A program made the position numbers and the translations under genes. This document shows positions 13,239-20,667 of a stretch of DNA of 29,696 nt, piece after piece; within the stretch, counting starts at the first letter, position 1; every line of letters begins with the position of its first letter. The notes under the pieces were generated by a model that worked only from the letters and a program-made list of their open reading frames with translations, had not been told where the DNA came from and made no database searches. The DNA is taken from the NCBI GenBank assembly GCA_966186435.1, contig CBIFWW010000022.1:1-29696 (forward strand). The letters are read 5' to 3'. This DNA is from CBIFWW01 sp966186435 (GTDB taxonomy: Bacteria > Pseudomonadota > Gammaproteobacteria > Enterobacterales > Enterobacteriaceae).

Positions 13239-15524
13239 ATGAATCAGAGTTTGATGGTGACAAAGCGCGACGGCAAAACCGAGCGCATTAATCTCGATAA
13301 AATCCATCGCGTATTGGATTGGGCCGCAGAAGGGCTGAACAATGTCTCTGTCTCTCAGGTAGAACTGCGATCCCACATCCAGTTTTACGATGGTATTAAG
13401 ACTGCCGATATTCATGAAACCATCATTAAGGCCGCTGCGGATCTGATCTCTCGTGATGCGCCGGATTACCAGTACCTGGCCGCTCGCTTGGCTATCTTCC
13501 ACCTGCGTAAAAAAGCTTACGGCCAGTTTGAGCCGCCGACGCTGTTCAATCACGTGGTAAAGATGGTCGAGCTGGGGAAATACGATAAACATCTGCTGGA
13601 AGACTATACGGAAGAAGAGTTCCAGCAGATGGACGGCTTTATCGACCACTGGCGCGATATGAACTTCTCCTACGCCGCCGTGAAGCAGCTGGAAGGCAAA
13701 TACCTGGTGCAGAACCGGGTTACTGGTGAGATCTATGAAAGCGCCCAGTTCCTGTACATTCTGGTGGCAGCCTGCCTGTTCTCTGGTTATCCACGTGAAA
13801 CCCGTCTGGACTATGTGAAGCGTTTCTATGATGCGATCTCCACCTTTAAGATTTCGCTGCCAACGCCCATTATGTCCGGTGTACGTACCCCTACCCGCCA
13901 GTTTAGCTCCTGTGTACTGATCGAATGTGGCGATAGCCTGGATTCCATCAATGCTACTTCCAGTGCCATTGTGAAGTACGTTTCCCAGCGCGCCGGTATC
14001 GGCATCAACGCGGGCCGTATCCGCGCTTTAGGCAGCCCGATCCGCGGTGGTGAAGCCTTCCACACCGGCTGTATCCCCTTCTATAAACACTTCCAGACGG
14101 CGGTTAAATCCTGCTCACAGGGCGGCGTTCGCGGTGGTGCAGCCACCCTGTTCTACCCAATGTGGCACCTGGAAGTGGAAAGCCTGCTGGTACTGAAGAA
14201 CAACCGTGGGGTTGAAGGCAACCGCGTCCGTCATATGGACTACGGGGTGCAAATCAACAAACTGATGTACACCCGTCTGCTGAAAGGTGGCGATATCACC
14301 CTGTTCAGCCCGTCCGACGTACCGGGGCTGTACGATGCCTTCTTTGCCAATCAGGACGAGTTCGAGCGCCTGTATACCCAGTACGAAAATGACGACAGCA
14401 TCCGTAAGCAGCGGGTGAAAGCTGCTGAGTTGTTCTCCCTGATGATGCAGGAACGTGCCTCCACTGGCCGCATCTACATTCAGAACGTGGACCACTGCAA
14501 CACCCACAGCCCGTTTGATCCTGAAATCGCGCCGGTGCGCCAGTCCAACCTATGCCTGGAAATCGCCCTGCCGACCAAACCGCTGGACGACGTAAACGAC
14601 GAAAGCGGCGAAATCGCCTTGTGTACGCTGTCGGCCTTCAACCTGGGCGCTATCAGCAGCCTGGATGAGCTGGAAAACCTGGCGGCCCTGGCGGTTCGCG
14701 CCCTGGATGCGCTGCTGGATTACCAGGATTATCCAATTCCGGCGGCGAAACGCGGGGCCATGGGCCGCCGTACCCTGGGTATTGGCGTGATCAACTTCGC
14801 CTACTACTTGGCGAAAAACGGGGTGCGTTACTCCGATGGCAGCGCCAACAACTTGACTCACCAGGCCTTCGAAGCCATTCAGTATTACCTGCTGAAGGCC
14901 TCCAACGATCTGGCCAAAGAGCAAGGCGCTTGCCCGTGGTTCAAAGAGACAACTTATTCTCAAGGTATCCTGCCTATCGATACCTACAAAAAGGATCTCG
15001 ACAGCATTTGCCAGCAAGAGCTGCACTACGACTGGGAAGCCCTGCGTGAGTCCATCAAAACTCACGGCCTGCGTAACTCCACCTTGTCTGCCCTGATGCC
15101 GTCTGAGACCTCTTCCCAAATCTCTAACGCCACCAACGGTATTGAACCACCGCGCGGCCACATCAGTATTAAAGCCTCGAAGGACGGCATTCTGCGCCAA
15201 GTGGTGCCGGATTACGAAACCCTGAAAGATCAGTATGAACTGCTGTGGGAAATGCCGAGCAACGATGGCTATTTGCAGCTGGTGGGGATCATGCAGAAGT
15301 TTATCGACCAGTCGATTTCTGCCAACACCAACTATGACCCGTCCCGTTTTGCTTCCGGTAAAGTGCCGATGCAGCAATTGCTCAAGGATTTGCTCACCGC
15401 CTATAAATTCGGTGTGAAAACCCTTTACTATCAGAACACTCGCGATGGTGCGGAAGACAGCCAGGATGACCTGGCCCCTTCTATCCAGGACGACGGCTGC
15501 GAAAGCGGCGCTTGCAAAATTTAA
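13239..15524 (+). CDS. nrdA: ribonucleoside-diphosphate reductase class Ia, alpha subunit
   Basis: NrdA reduces ribonucleoside diphosphates to deoxy forms and holds the active site and both allosteric sites. The ATG at 13239 gives 761 aa, the same length as in E. coli, opening MNQSLMVTKRDG. An in-frame GTG at 13191 lies within the second DnaA box and is rejected. An ATP-cone is present at the N-terminus (about residues 5–95). Active-site blocks include RQFSSCVLIECGDS and NLCLEIALPT with the conserved Cys and Glu. The C-terminal redox pair is in CESGACKI. AGG lies about nine bases before the start. It heads the nrdA-nrdB-yfaE operon and its control region carries NrdR and DnaA sites. Confidence 0.99.
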   Translation: MNQSLMVTKRDGKTERINLDKIHRVLDWAAEGLNNVSVSQVELRSHIQFYDGIKTADIHETIIKAAADLISRDAPDYQYLAARLAIFHLRKKAYGQFEPPTLFNHVVKMVELGKYDKHLLEDYTEEEFQQMDGFIDHWRDMNFSYAAVKQLEGKYLVQNRVTGEIYESAQFLYILVAACLFSGYPRETRLDYVKRFYDAISTFKISLPTPIMSGVRTPTRQFSSCVLIECGDSLDSINATSSAIVKYVSQRAGIGINAGRIRALGSPIRGGEAFHTGCIPFYKHFQTAVKSCSQGGVRGGAATLFYPMWHLEVESLLVLKNNRGVEGNRVRHMDYGVQINKLMYTRLLKGGDITLFSPSDVPGLYDAFFANQDEFERLYTQYENDDSIRKQRVKAAELFSLMMQERASTGRIYIQNVDHCNTHSPFDPEIAPVRQSNLCLEIALPTKPLDDVNDESGEIALCTLSAFNLGAISSLDELENLAALAVRALDALLDYQDYPIPAAKRGAMGRRTLGIGVINFAYYLAKNGVRYSDGSANNLTHQAFEAIQYYLLKASNDLAKEQGACPWFKETTYSQGILPIDTYKKDLDSICQQELHYDWEALRESIKTHGLRNSTLSALMPSETSSQISNATNGIEPPRGHISIKASKDGILRQVVPDYETLKDQYELLWEMPSNDGYLQLVGIMQKFIDQSISANTNYDPSRFASGKVPMQQLLKDLLTAYKFGVKTLYYQNTRDGAEDSQDDLAPSIQDDGCESGACKI

Positions 15525-15530
15525 CCTTAA

Positions 15531-15548
15531 GGGCGGGGTAACCCGCCC
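15531..15548 (+). other. hairpin in the nrdA–nrdB gap
   Basis: GGGCGGG (15531–15537) and CCCGCCC (15542–15548) form a seven-pair stem with loop GTAA in the 62-base gap. It has no T tract. It may stabilise or set the relative amounts of the nrdA and nrdB messages. Confidence 0.45.
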
Positions 15549-15586
15549 CCGTTACGTCACAAAAGTACGTTACTCAGGACTCTCCC

Positions 15587-16717
15587 ATGGCATATACCAC
15601 CTTTTCACAGACGAAAAACAACCAGCTTGAAGAACCGATGTTTTTTGGTCAGCCGGTTAATGTGGCGCGCTACGACCAGCAAAAATACGACATCTTCGAA
15701 AAGCTAATCGAAAAGCAGCTCTCCTTTTTCTGGCGCCCGGAGGAGGTTGACGTTTCCCGCGACCGTATCGATTATCAGGCGCTGCCAGACCACGAAAAGC
15801 ACATCTTCATTAGTAACCTGAAGTATCAGACCCTGCTGGACTCGATCCAGGGCCGTAGCCCAAACGTGGCACTGCTGCCGCTGATCTCTATCCCGGAGCT
15901 GGAAACTTGGGTGGAAACCTGGGCATTTTCCGAGACTATCCACTCCCGCTCTTACACCCATATCATCCGCAATATCGTGAATGACCCGGCGGTGGTGTTT
16001 GATGACATCGTCACCAATGAAGAGATCCTCAAGCGTGCCAAGGATATCTCGCATTATTATGACGACCTGATTGAGATGACCAGCTACTGGCACCTACTGG
16101 GCGAAGGCACCCACACCGTGAATGGTAAAACCATCACCGTCAGCCTGCGCAACCTCAAACGCCAGCTGTATCTGTGCCTGATGAGCGTCAATGCCCTTGA
16201 AGCCATCCGCTTCTATGTCAGCTTTGCCTGCTCCTTTGCCTTTGCCGAGCGCGAACTGATGGAAGGCAACGCCAAAATTATCCGTTTGATTGCCCGCGAC
16301 GAAGCCCTGCACCTCACCGGCACCCAGCATATGCTGAACCTGCTGCGTTCTGGTGTGGATGATCCGGAAATGGCGGAGATTGCCCAGGAATGCCAGCAGG
16401 AATGCTATGACCTGTTTGTACTGGCGGCCCAGCAGGAAAAAGAGTGGGCAGGTTACCTGTTCCGCGATGGCTCCATGATTGGCCTGAATAAAGACATCCT
16501 GTGCCAGTACGTGGAATACATCACTAATATCCGTATGCAGGGAGTGGGGCTGGATCTGCCGTTCCCGACCCGTTCCAACCCTATTCCGTGGATCAACGCC
16601 TGGCTGGTGTCCGATAACGTGCAGGTTGCCCCGCAGGAAGTGGAAGTCAGCTCTTATCTGGTGGGCCAGATCGATTCCAATATTGATGCTGACGACCTGA
16701 GCAACTTCCAGCTTTAA
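15587..16717 (+). CDS. nrdB: ribonucleoside-diphosphate reductase class Ia, beta subunit
   Basis: NrdB carries the di-iron cofactor and the stable tyrosyl radical that initiates catalysis in NrdA. The 376-aa length equals that of the E. coli protein. The radical tyrosine is Tyr123 counting Met1 (SETIHSRSYTHII). Iron ligands are visible as Asp85, Glu116 and His119, and in the later blocks FAERELMEGN and ARDEALHLTGTQH. The C-terminus, DDLSNFQL, is the tail that docks on NrdA. AGGA precedes the ATG. The stop overlaps the yfaE start as TAATG, so the ferredoxin is translationally coupled. Confidence 0.99.
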   Translation: MAYTTFSQTKNNQLEEPMFFGQPVNVARYDQQKYDIFEKLIEKQLSFFWRPEEVDVSRDRIDYQALPDHEKHIFISNLKYQTLLDSIQGRSPNVALLPLISIPELETWVETWAFSETIHSRSYTHIIRNIVNDPAVVFDDIVTNEEILKRAKDISHYYDDLIEMTSYWHLLGEGTHTVNGKTITVSLRNLKRQLYLCLMSVNALEAIRFYVSFACSFAFAERELMEGNAKIIRLIARDEALHLTGTQHMLNLLRSGVDDPEMAEIAQECQQECYDLFVLAAQQEKEWAGYLFRDGSMIGLNKDILCQYVEYITNIRMQGVGLDLPFPTRSNPIPWINAWLVSDNVQVAPQEVEVSSYLVGQIDSNIDADDLSNFQL

Positions 16718-16977
16718 TGATGAACAGCCGCATCACCCTTAACGTCACCGGGGCACAGTTGCTGTGTGAGGAGGAACACCCTTCACTGCTGGCGGCCCTG
16801 GAGGCGAAGAACATCGCCGTGGAATACCAGTGCCGCTCGGGATACTGCGGTTCTTGCCGTCTGCGCCTGGTGGCCGGGAGCGTTACCTGGCTGATGGAGC
16901 CGCTGGCCTTTATCCAGCCTGGTGAGATACTGCCTTGCTGCTGCAAAGCGCAGGGCGATATCGAAATTGACATCTAA
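16717..16977 (+). CDS. yfaE: YfaE, 2Fe-2S ferredoxin for NrdB cofactor maintenance
   Basis: YfaE is a small ferredoxin implicated in assembly and repair of the NrdB di-iron tyrosyl-radical cofactor. The 86-aa product has the plant-type cluster motif CRSGYCGSC followed by the fourth ligand region ILPCCC. Two adjacent ATG codons (16717 and 16720) can serve as start; the first overlaps the nrdB stop by one base. It is the last gene of the operon and is followed by a strong terminator. Confidence 0.95.
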   Translation: MMNSRITLNVTGAQLLCEEEHPSLLAALEAKNIAVEYQCRSGYCGSCRLRLVAGSVTWLMEPLAFIQPGEILPCCCKAQGDIEIDI

Positions 16978-16999
16978 GCCTGCCGCCGCAGGCTTTTTT
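16978..16999 (+). terminator. nrdAB-yfaE operon terminator
   Basis: GCCTGC (16978–16983) and GCAGGC (16988–16993) form a six-pair stem with loop CGCC, followed by six T residues (16994–16999), starting directly after the yfaE stop. Confidence 0.92.
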
Positions 17000-17070
17000 A
17001 TTCGTTATCAAAATCGCTACCGGTGCGACGGGCCGCAACCATGGGAATATTCCGCTGCTGACGCGATCAC

Positions 17071-18261
17071 TTAGCGGCCAGTGATGGATTCCTCAATCTG
17101 GATCCAGCCCTGGCTGGTATCCAGATCCTCATCGGTCAAATAACGGCGCACCAGATTGAGGGCCATCATGGCGCACAATTCCTGACGGATACGCAGGCCG
17201 TGGCGGCTGGCACCAAAGCGCACCCGCAGGGCGACACTGCGATCTTCCCCGGCCAGCGCCAACTGTAGGCTCTGGTCATCCATTTTACCCACCACTAACG
17301 CCAGGCCGTGCTGGCTGCGGGACTCGGCCCGGGCCAACAACTGTTCTAAGCTCTCTTTGCGCGGGGCCAGCACTTCGCTGTCTTGCAAGGCGGCTTCGGC
17401 ACGCATTAGCTGTAAGTTCACCAACCCAGCGGTGAACTGCTCACTGACATTGATGGAGAGCCGGCGCAAGGTCAGCAGCCCGGCCACCACCGCCGGTAAC
17501 CCCAGGGTGCCTTCAAATATTAAGCTTTTCCCAGCCACATCCCTGACCGATTCCCACACCTGTTCCATTGCCTCACGCTGGCTGGCAGGTCCAGTCAGTT
17601 TCAACTCGATTATCGGCATCGAAGAACGGTAGCCCATCACCGCCCCTTCCGGCAGCGATAGCGGGTTTAGCTCCTGGGCCAGTTCGCTTTCAGCGCGGCC
17701 AAAAGTGGTCAGCCGCAAACATACTGGCGGTTCAGGCAGGGTGAAGCGCCGGCGGATACGGGGGAAAATTTCCTTTTCCACCATCGCTTTAAATTCGGAG
17801 GGGACGCCCGGCGTGAAGCACATCCAGCAGCGGTTAAGCTTTAAGGCAAAACCGCAGGCGGTACCTACCGGGTTGTCGATCATTTCCGCACTGGCGGGGA
17901 TCTCCGCCTGCTTACGGTTGCTGGAGGCCATGGGGCGGCCACGCTCGGCAAAGAAGGCCTCCATTTTTGCCAGCCACGCCGGGTGCATCACTAGTTCATC
18001 ACCGGCAGCGGTGGCCGCTGCCAGGGCGCTCAGGTCATCACTAGTTGGCCCCAGGCCGCCGTTAACAATCAGGATATCGGCATGATGGCTACGCTCTTGC
18101 AGCACCGCCACCAAATCTTCCAGGCTGTCGCCCACCGTATTGCGGCGGGTCATGGGCAGACCTTGATTAAAGCAGTAATCCGCCAGCCAGGCGGCGTTGG
18201 TATCCACTATCTGCCCATAAAGCACTTCATCGCCGGTGGACAGCATTTCTACGTTTAACAT
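17071..18261 (-). CDS. CinA-family protein (YfaY-like), deamidase site degenerate
   Basis: This 396-aa protein has an N-terminal molybdopterin-binding-like (COG1058) domain with MLSTGDEVLYGQIVDTNAAW and NGGLGPTSDD, and a C-terminal CinA-type domain. In active nicotinamide mononucleotide deamidases (PncC/CinA) the C-terminal motif is AESCTGG with a catalytic Ser. Here the corresponding stretch reads VSEQFTAGL, so the nucleophile appears lost, as in E. coli YfaY. It may retain only the pyrophosphatase-like N-terminal function. GGAG lies seven bases before the ATG. It is followed on the minus strand only by a short gap and the convergent nrd terminator; upstream is yfaZ on the same strand. Confidence 0.9.
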   Translation of the reverse strand: MLNVEMLSTGDEVLYGQIVDTNAAWLADYCFNQGLPMTRRNTVGDSLEDLVAVLQERSHHADILIVNGGLGPTSDDLSALAAATAAGDELVMHPAWLAKMEAFFAERGRPMASSNRKQAEIPASAEMIDNPVGTACGFALKLNRCWMCFTPGVPSEFKAMVEKEIFPRIRRRFTLPEPPVCLRLTTFGRAESELAQELNPLSLPEGAVMGYRSSMPIIELKLTGPASQREAMEQVWESVRDVAGKSLIFEGTLGLPAVVAGLLTLRRLSINVSEQFTAGLVNLQLMRAEAALQDSEVLAPRKESLEQLLARAESRSQHGLALVVGKMDDQSLQLALAGEDRSVALRVRFGASRHGLRIRQELCAMMALNLVRRYLTDEDLDTSQGWIQIEESITGR

Positions 18262-18316
18262 GGGGACGCTCCGAGAACACGGGAACTAGGACTATAGCGC
18301 AGGCGGGGCAGAATAT

Positions 18317-18335
18317 GGCGCGGATTTCCCGCGCC
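18317..18335 (-). terminator. hairpin between yfaZ and the cinA-like gene
   Basis: GGCGCGG (18317–18323) pairs with CCGCGCC (18329–18335) around ATTTC, eight bases past the yfaZ stop. No T run follows on the minus strand, so read-through into the cinA-like gene is possible. Confidence 0.45.
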
Positions 18336-18342
18336 TTTGGCA

Positions 18343-18885
18343 TTAAAAACTCAAGCTGGCTCCAACATAGGGGCCATCAGCAAGTGCGTTATCACGGTGG
18401 CCATCTTTACCAGACAGATTCACATAGCGGTAACCGGCTTCAACGGACAGCGGGCGGAATAAGGTGTAACGCGCCCCGGCGCTGACTTGTTCGTAATGGT
18501 CAATGCCGCTGGATAATGAATCCGGGGAATAATAGTATTCGCCAAACACTGAAAGACTATCAAAGACAGACCATTGCAGACCGCCACCGACGGCGACACC
18601 AAAGCCATCGTCATTGGATTTCGGGTTCAGATAGAGCGCTTTGCCACCCACGGTGGCCATAAATGGCCCCACCGGTAAATTAAAGCCCAAGCCCAGGCTG
18701 CCTACATTGCCGTCATGGTCGCTGTTCGTCCAGTCACCGCTTAATGCCAGGCCACTGGTTTCGGTGCCCATACCCACTCCAACGTTTGAATAGTGCTTAC
18801 CCACCTGGCCATTTAAAGAGATAGCTTGAGCGGAACCGCTGGCCAGCATCACACCGACGATGCCGGCAATTAGACGTGTCTTCAT
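18343..18885 (-). CDS. yfaZ: YfaZ family outer-membrane protein
   Basis: YfaZ is a small predicted outer-membrane beta-barrel of unknown function. The 180-aa product has a signal peptide (MKTRLIAGIVGVMLASGSAQA) with likely cleavage after AQA. Alternating hydrophobic strands and Gly-rich turns follow, and it ends in a terminal Phe (GASLSF), as barrels do. AAGGG lies eight bases before the ATG. A TAGAAT at 18933–18938 on the minus strand is a possible -10. As in E. coli it lies just upstream of the cinA-like gene on the same strand. Confidence 0.9.
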   Translation of the reverse strand: MKTRLIAGIVGVMLASGSAQAISLNGQVGKHYSNVGVGMGTETSGLALSGDWTNSDHDGNVGSLGLGFNLPVGPFMATVGGKALYLNPKSNDDGFGVAVGGGLQWSVFDSLSVFGEYYYSPDSLSSGIDHYEQVSAGARYTLFRPLSVEAGYRYVNLSGKDGHRDNALADGPYVGASLSF

Positions 18886-18932
18886 GTAACAACCCTTGAG
18901 AAATATAAATATGTAAACCTGTTAGCCGCCGC

Positions 18933-18938
18933 ATTCTA
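18933..18938 (-). promoter_or_regulatory. candidate yfaZ -10 element
   Basis: TAGAAT reads on the minus strand, five of six matches, about 48 bases before the yfaZ ATG. The -35 region 17 bases upstream is only TTTCCT, so the call is weak. A small dyad, ACTTATCGGTAAGT, lies in the spacer at 18941–18954. Confidence 0.35.
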
Positions 18939-18998
18939 CGCACTTATCGGTAAGTAGGAAAAACAAAAAAGTGTCATCAATCAATAGTTTGTAAATTA

Positions 18999-19011
18999 GT
19001 GAAAATTTCAC
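18999..19011. repeat. 13-bp palindrome between yfaZ and katA
   Basis: GTGAAAATTTCAC is a perfect 6-1-6 dyad in the divergent yfaZ–katA gap. It resembles a CRP site, but the spacing between the GTGA and TCAC halves is five rather than six bases. It could be an operator for another regulator. Confidence 0.4.
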
Positions 19012-19066
19012 AGATATTTGCAACAGTTTACAAGAATGGCTGCAATAGCCTCTGCCAGATTGCGGG

Positions 19067-19120
19067 GGATCAATATCGTTGGTATCAATTAACCGTAAAT
19101 TTGATCCGTTATTAACGGTT
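19067..19120. promoter_or_regulatory. nested dyads upstream of katA
   Basis: Three inverted repeats overlap here: GGATCAA (19067–19073) with TTGATCC (19101–19107), AACCGT (19091–19096) with ACGGTT (19115–19120), and the tight palindrome CCGTTATTAACGG (19106–19118). They lie within 91 bases of the katA start. A possible promoter is TTGCGG (19060–19065) and TATCAA (19083–19088), 17 bases apart. I do not recognise a known regulator site; OxyR is a family-level expectation for katA but its motif is not clear here. Confidence 0.4.
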
Positions 19121-19157
19121 TAGAGCAATGACCATAAACCCATTCAGGGAGACAATG

Positions 19158-20606
19158 ATGAGTAAGAAAGGATTAACCACTGCCGCCGGTGCACCGGTTG
19201 TCGATAACAATAACTCGATGACAGCAGGCCCTCGTGGCCCGATGCTGCTGCAGGATGTGTGGTTTTTGGAGAAGCTGGCCCACTTTGATCGTGAAGTGAT
19301 TCCAGAGCGCCGTATGCACGCCAAAGGATCCGGCGCCTACGGGACGTTTACCGTCACCAAAGATATTACTCAGTATACGCGAGCTAAGCTGTTCTCCGAA
19401 GTCGGTAAAAAAACCGATATGTTTATCCGCTTCTCGACAGTAGCCGGTGAGCGTGGTGCAGCTGACGCCGAACGTGATATTCGCGGCTTCTCAATAAAGT
19501 TCTATACCGAAGAAGGCAACTGGGATCTGGTAGGTAATAACACCCCTATCTTCTACCTACGTGACCCATTGAAGTTCCCGGATCTTAACCACGTGGTTAA
19601 GCGTGACCCGCGTACCAACCTGCGTAACCCAACCTACAAGTGGGACTTCTTCTCACTGTCACCAGAAACTCTGCATCAACTCACCATCGACCATAGTGAC
19701 CGCGGTATTCCGCGCTCCTACCGTCATATGCACGGCTTTGGTAGCCATACCTTTAGCTTTATCAATGCTAACAAAGAGCGTTTCTGGGTGAAGTTCCACT
19801 TCAAATCCCAGCAGGGCATTGAAAACATGATGGATGATGAAGCATCACAACTGGTGGCAGCGGATCGCGAAAGCTCCCAGCGTGACCTGTTCGAGCACAT
19901 CGAAAACGGTGATTTCCCACGCTGGAAGCTGTTCGTGCAGATCATGCCAGAAGCCGAAGCCTCACAAACCCCGTATAACCCATTCGATTTAACCAAAGTA
20001 TGGCCGCATGGCGATTATCCGCTGATTGAGGTTGGGGAGTTCGAACTGAACCGTAACCCGGACAACTACTTCGCTGAAGTTGAACAGGTTGCTATGAACC
20101 CATCTAACGTGGTGCCTGGCGTCGGCTTCTCTCCAGATAGAATGCTACAAGGCCGTCTGTTCTCCTATGGCGACGCCCACCGCTACCGTTTGGGTGTGAA
20201 CCACCACCAGGTTCCGGTCAACGCCCCGCGCTGCCCGTTCCACAACTACCACCGTGATGGTGCCATGCGCGTGGATGGTAACAGTGGTAACGGCGCAACC
20301 TATGAGCCAAACAGCTTTGGGGTATTCCAGCAGCAGCCGGATTACAGCGAACCGCCACTGAGCATTGAGGGCGCAGCCGACCACTGGAACCACCGTGAAG
20401 ACGGTGATTATTTCAGCCAGCCGCGTAAGCTGTTCGAACTGCTGAGCCAGGAAGAGCACGAGCGCATGTTCCAACGTATTGCCGGTGAACTTGCCCAGAT
20501 CCCTGACTTTATCTGTGAACGCCAGATTGGCCTGTTCACCCAGGTCCATCCGGAATACGGCGCTGGGGTACAACGTGCGGTTGATGCGTTGAAAAACAAC
20601 AAATAA
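19158..20606 (+). CDS. katA: monofunctional haem catalase, small-subunit clade (KatA type)
   Basis: KatA converts two hydrogen peroxide molecules to water and oxygen. The 482-aa product is the size of small-subunit clade-3 catalases and closely resembles the Proteus mirabilis enzyme as I remember it. The catalytic His54 is in RRMHAKGSGA, Asn127 in LVGNNTP, and the proximal haem ligand Tyr337 in RLFSYGDAHRYR. NADPH-binding-type residues are plausible around HRYRLGVNHHQVPVN. Of two adjacent ATGs, 19158 is chosen because AGGGAG then lies six bases away; 19155 would leave only three. No signal peptide is seen, so the enzyme is cytoplasmic. E. coli has no catalase at this locus, so it is a genus-level insertion or retained gene. 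A strong terminator follows. Confidence 0.96.
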   Translation: MSKKGLTTAAGAPVVDNNNSMTAGPRGPMLLQDVWFLEKLAHFDREVIPERRMHAKGSGAYGTFTVTKDITQYTRAKLFSEVGKKTDMFIRFSTVAGERGAADAERDIRGFSIKFYTEEGNWDLVGNNTPIFYLRDPLKFPDLNHVVKRDPRTNLRNPTYKWDFFSLSPETLHQLTIDHSDRGIPRSYRHMHGFGSHTFSFINANKERFWVKFHFKSQQGIENMMDDEASQLVAADRESSQRDLFEHIENGDFPRWKLFVQIMPEAEASQTPYNPFDLTKVWPHGDYPLIEVGEFELNRNPDNYFAEVEQVAMNPSNVVPGVGFSPDRMLQGRLFSYGDAHRYRLGVNHHQVPVNAPRCPFHNYHRDGAMRVDGNSGNGATYEPNSFGVFQQQPDYSEPPLSIEGAADHWNHREDGDYFSQPRKLFELLSQEEHERMFQRIAGELAQIPDFICERQIGLFTQVHPEYGAGVQRAVDALKNNK

Positions 20607-20624
20607 GTTAATCTATTGATACGC

Positions 20625-20652
20625 AAAAGCGGGGCTGATGCCCCGCTTTTTT
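20625..20652. terminator. bidirectional terminator between katA and menE
   Basis: AAAAGCGGGG (20625–20634) and CCCCGCTTTT (20641–20650) form a ten-pair stem with T continuing to 20652. The A tract on the left gives a T tract on the minus strand, so it can serve both katA and the convergent men operon. Confidence 0.92.
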
Positions 20653-20667
20653 ATCGCTTGCGCCACG

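Noticed and set aside
14550..15377. Long antisense ORF opposite nrdA (275 codons)
   Set aside because: It is fully contained in NrdA, which is conserved along its length; there is no SD or family resemblance.
16998..17042. 14-codon minus-strand ORF (MVAARRTGSDFDNE) after the cinA-like gene
   Set aside because: It has no SD and overlaps the T tract of the nrd terminator. It could be a relic of another gene's 3' end, but the evidence is too thin.
18999..19011. CRP-site reading of GTGAAAATTTCAC
   Set aside because: The half-sites are five bases apart instead of six, and the flanking T/A positions fit poorly; kept only as a palindrome.
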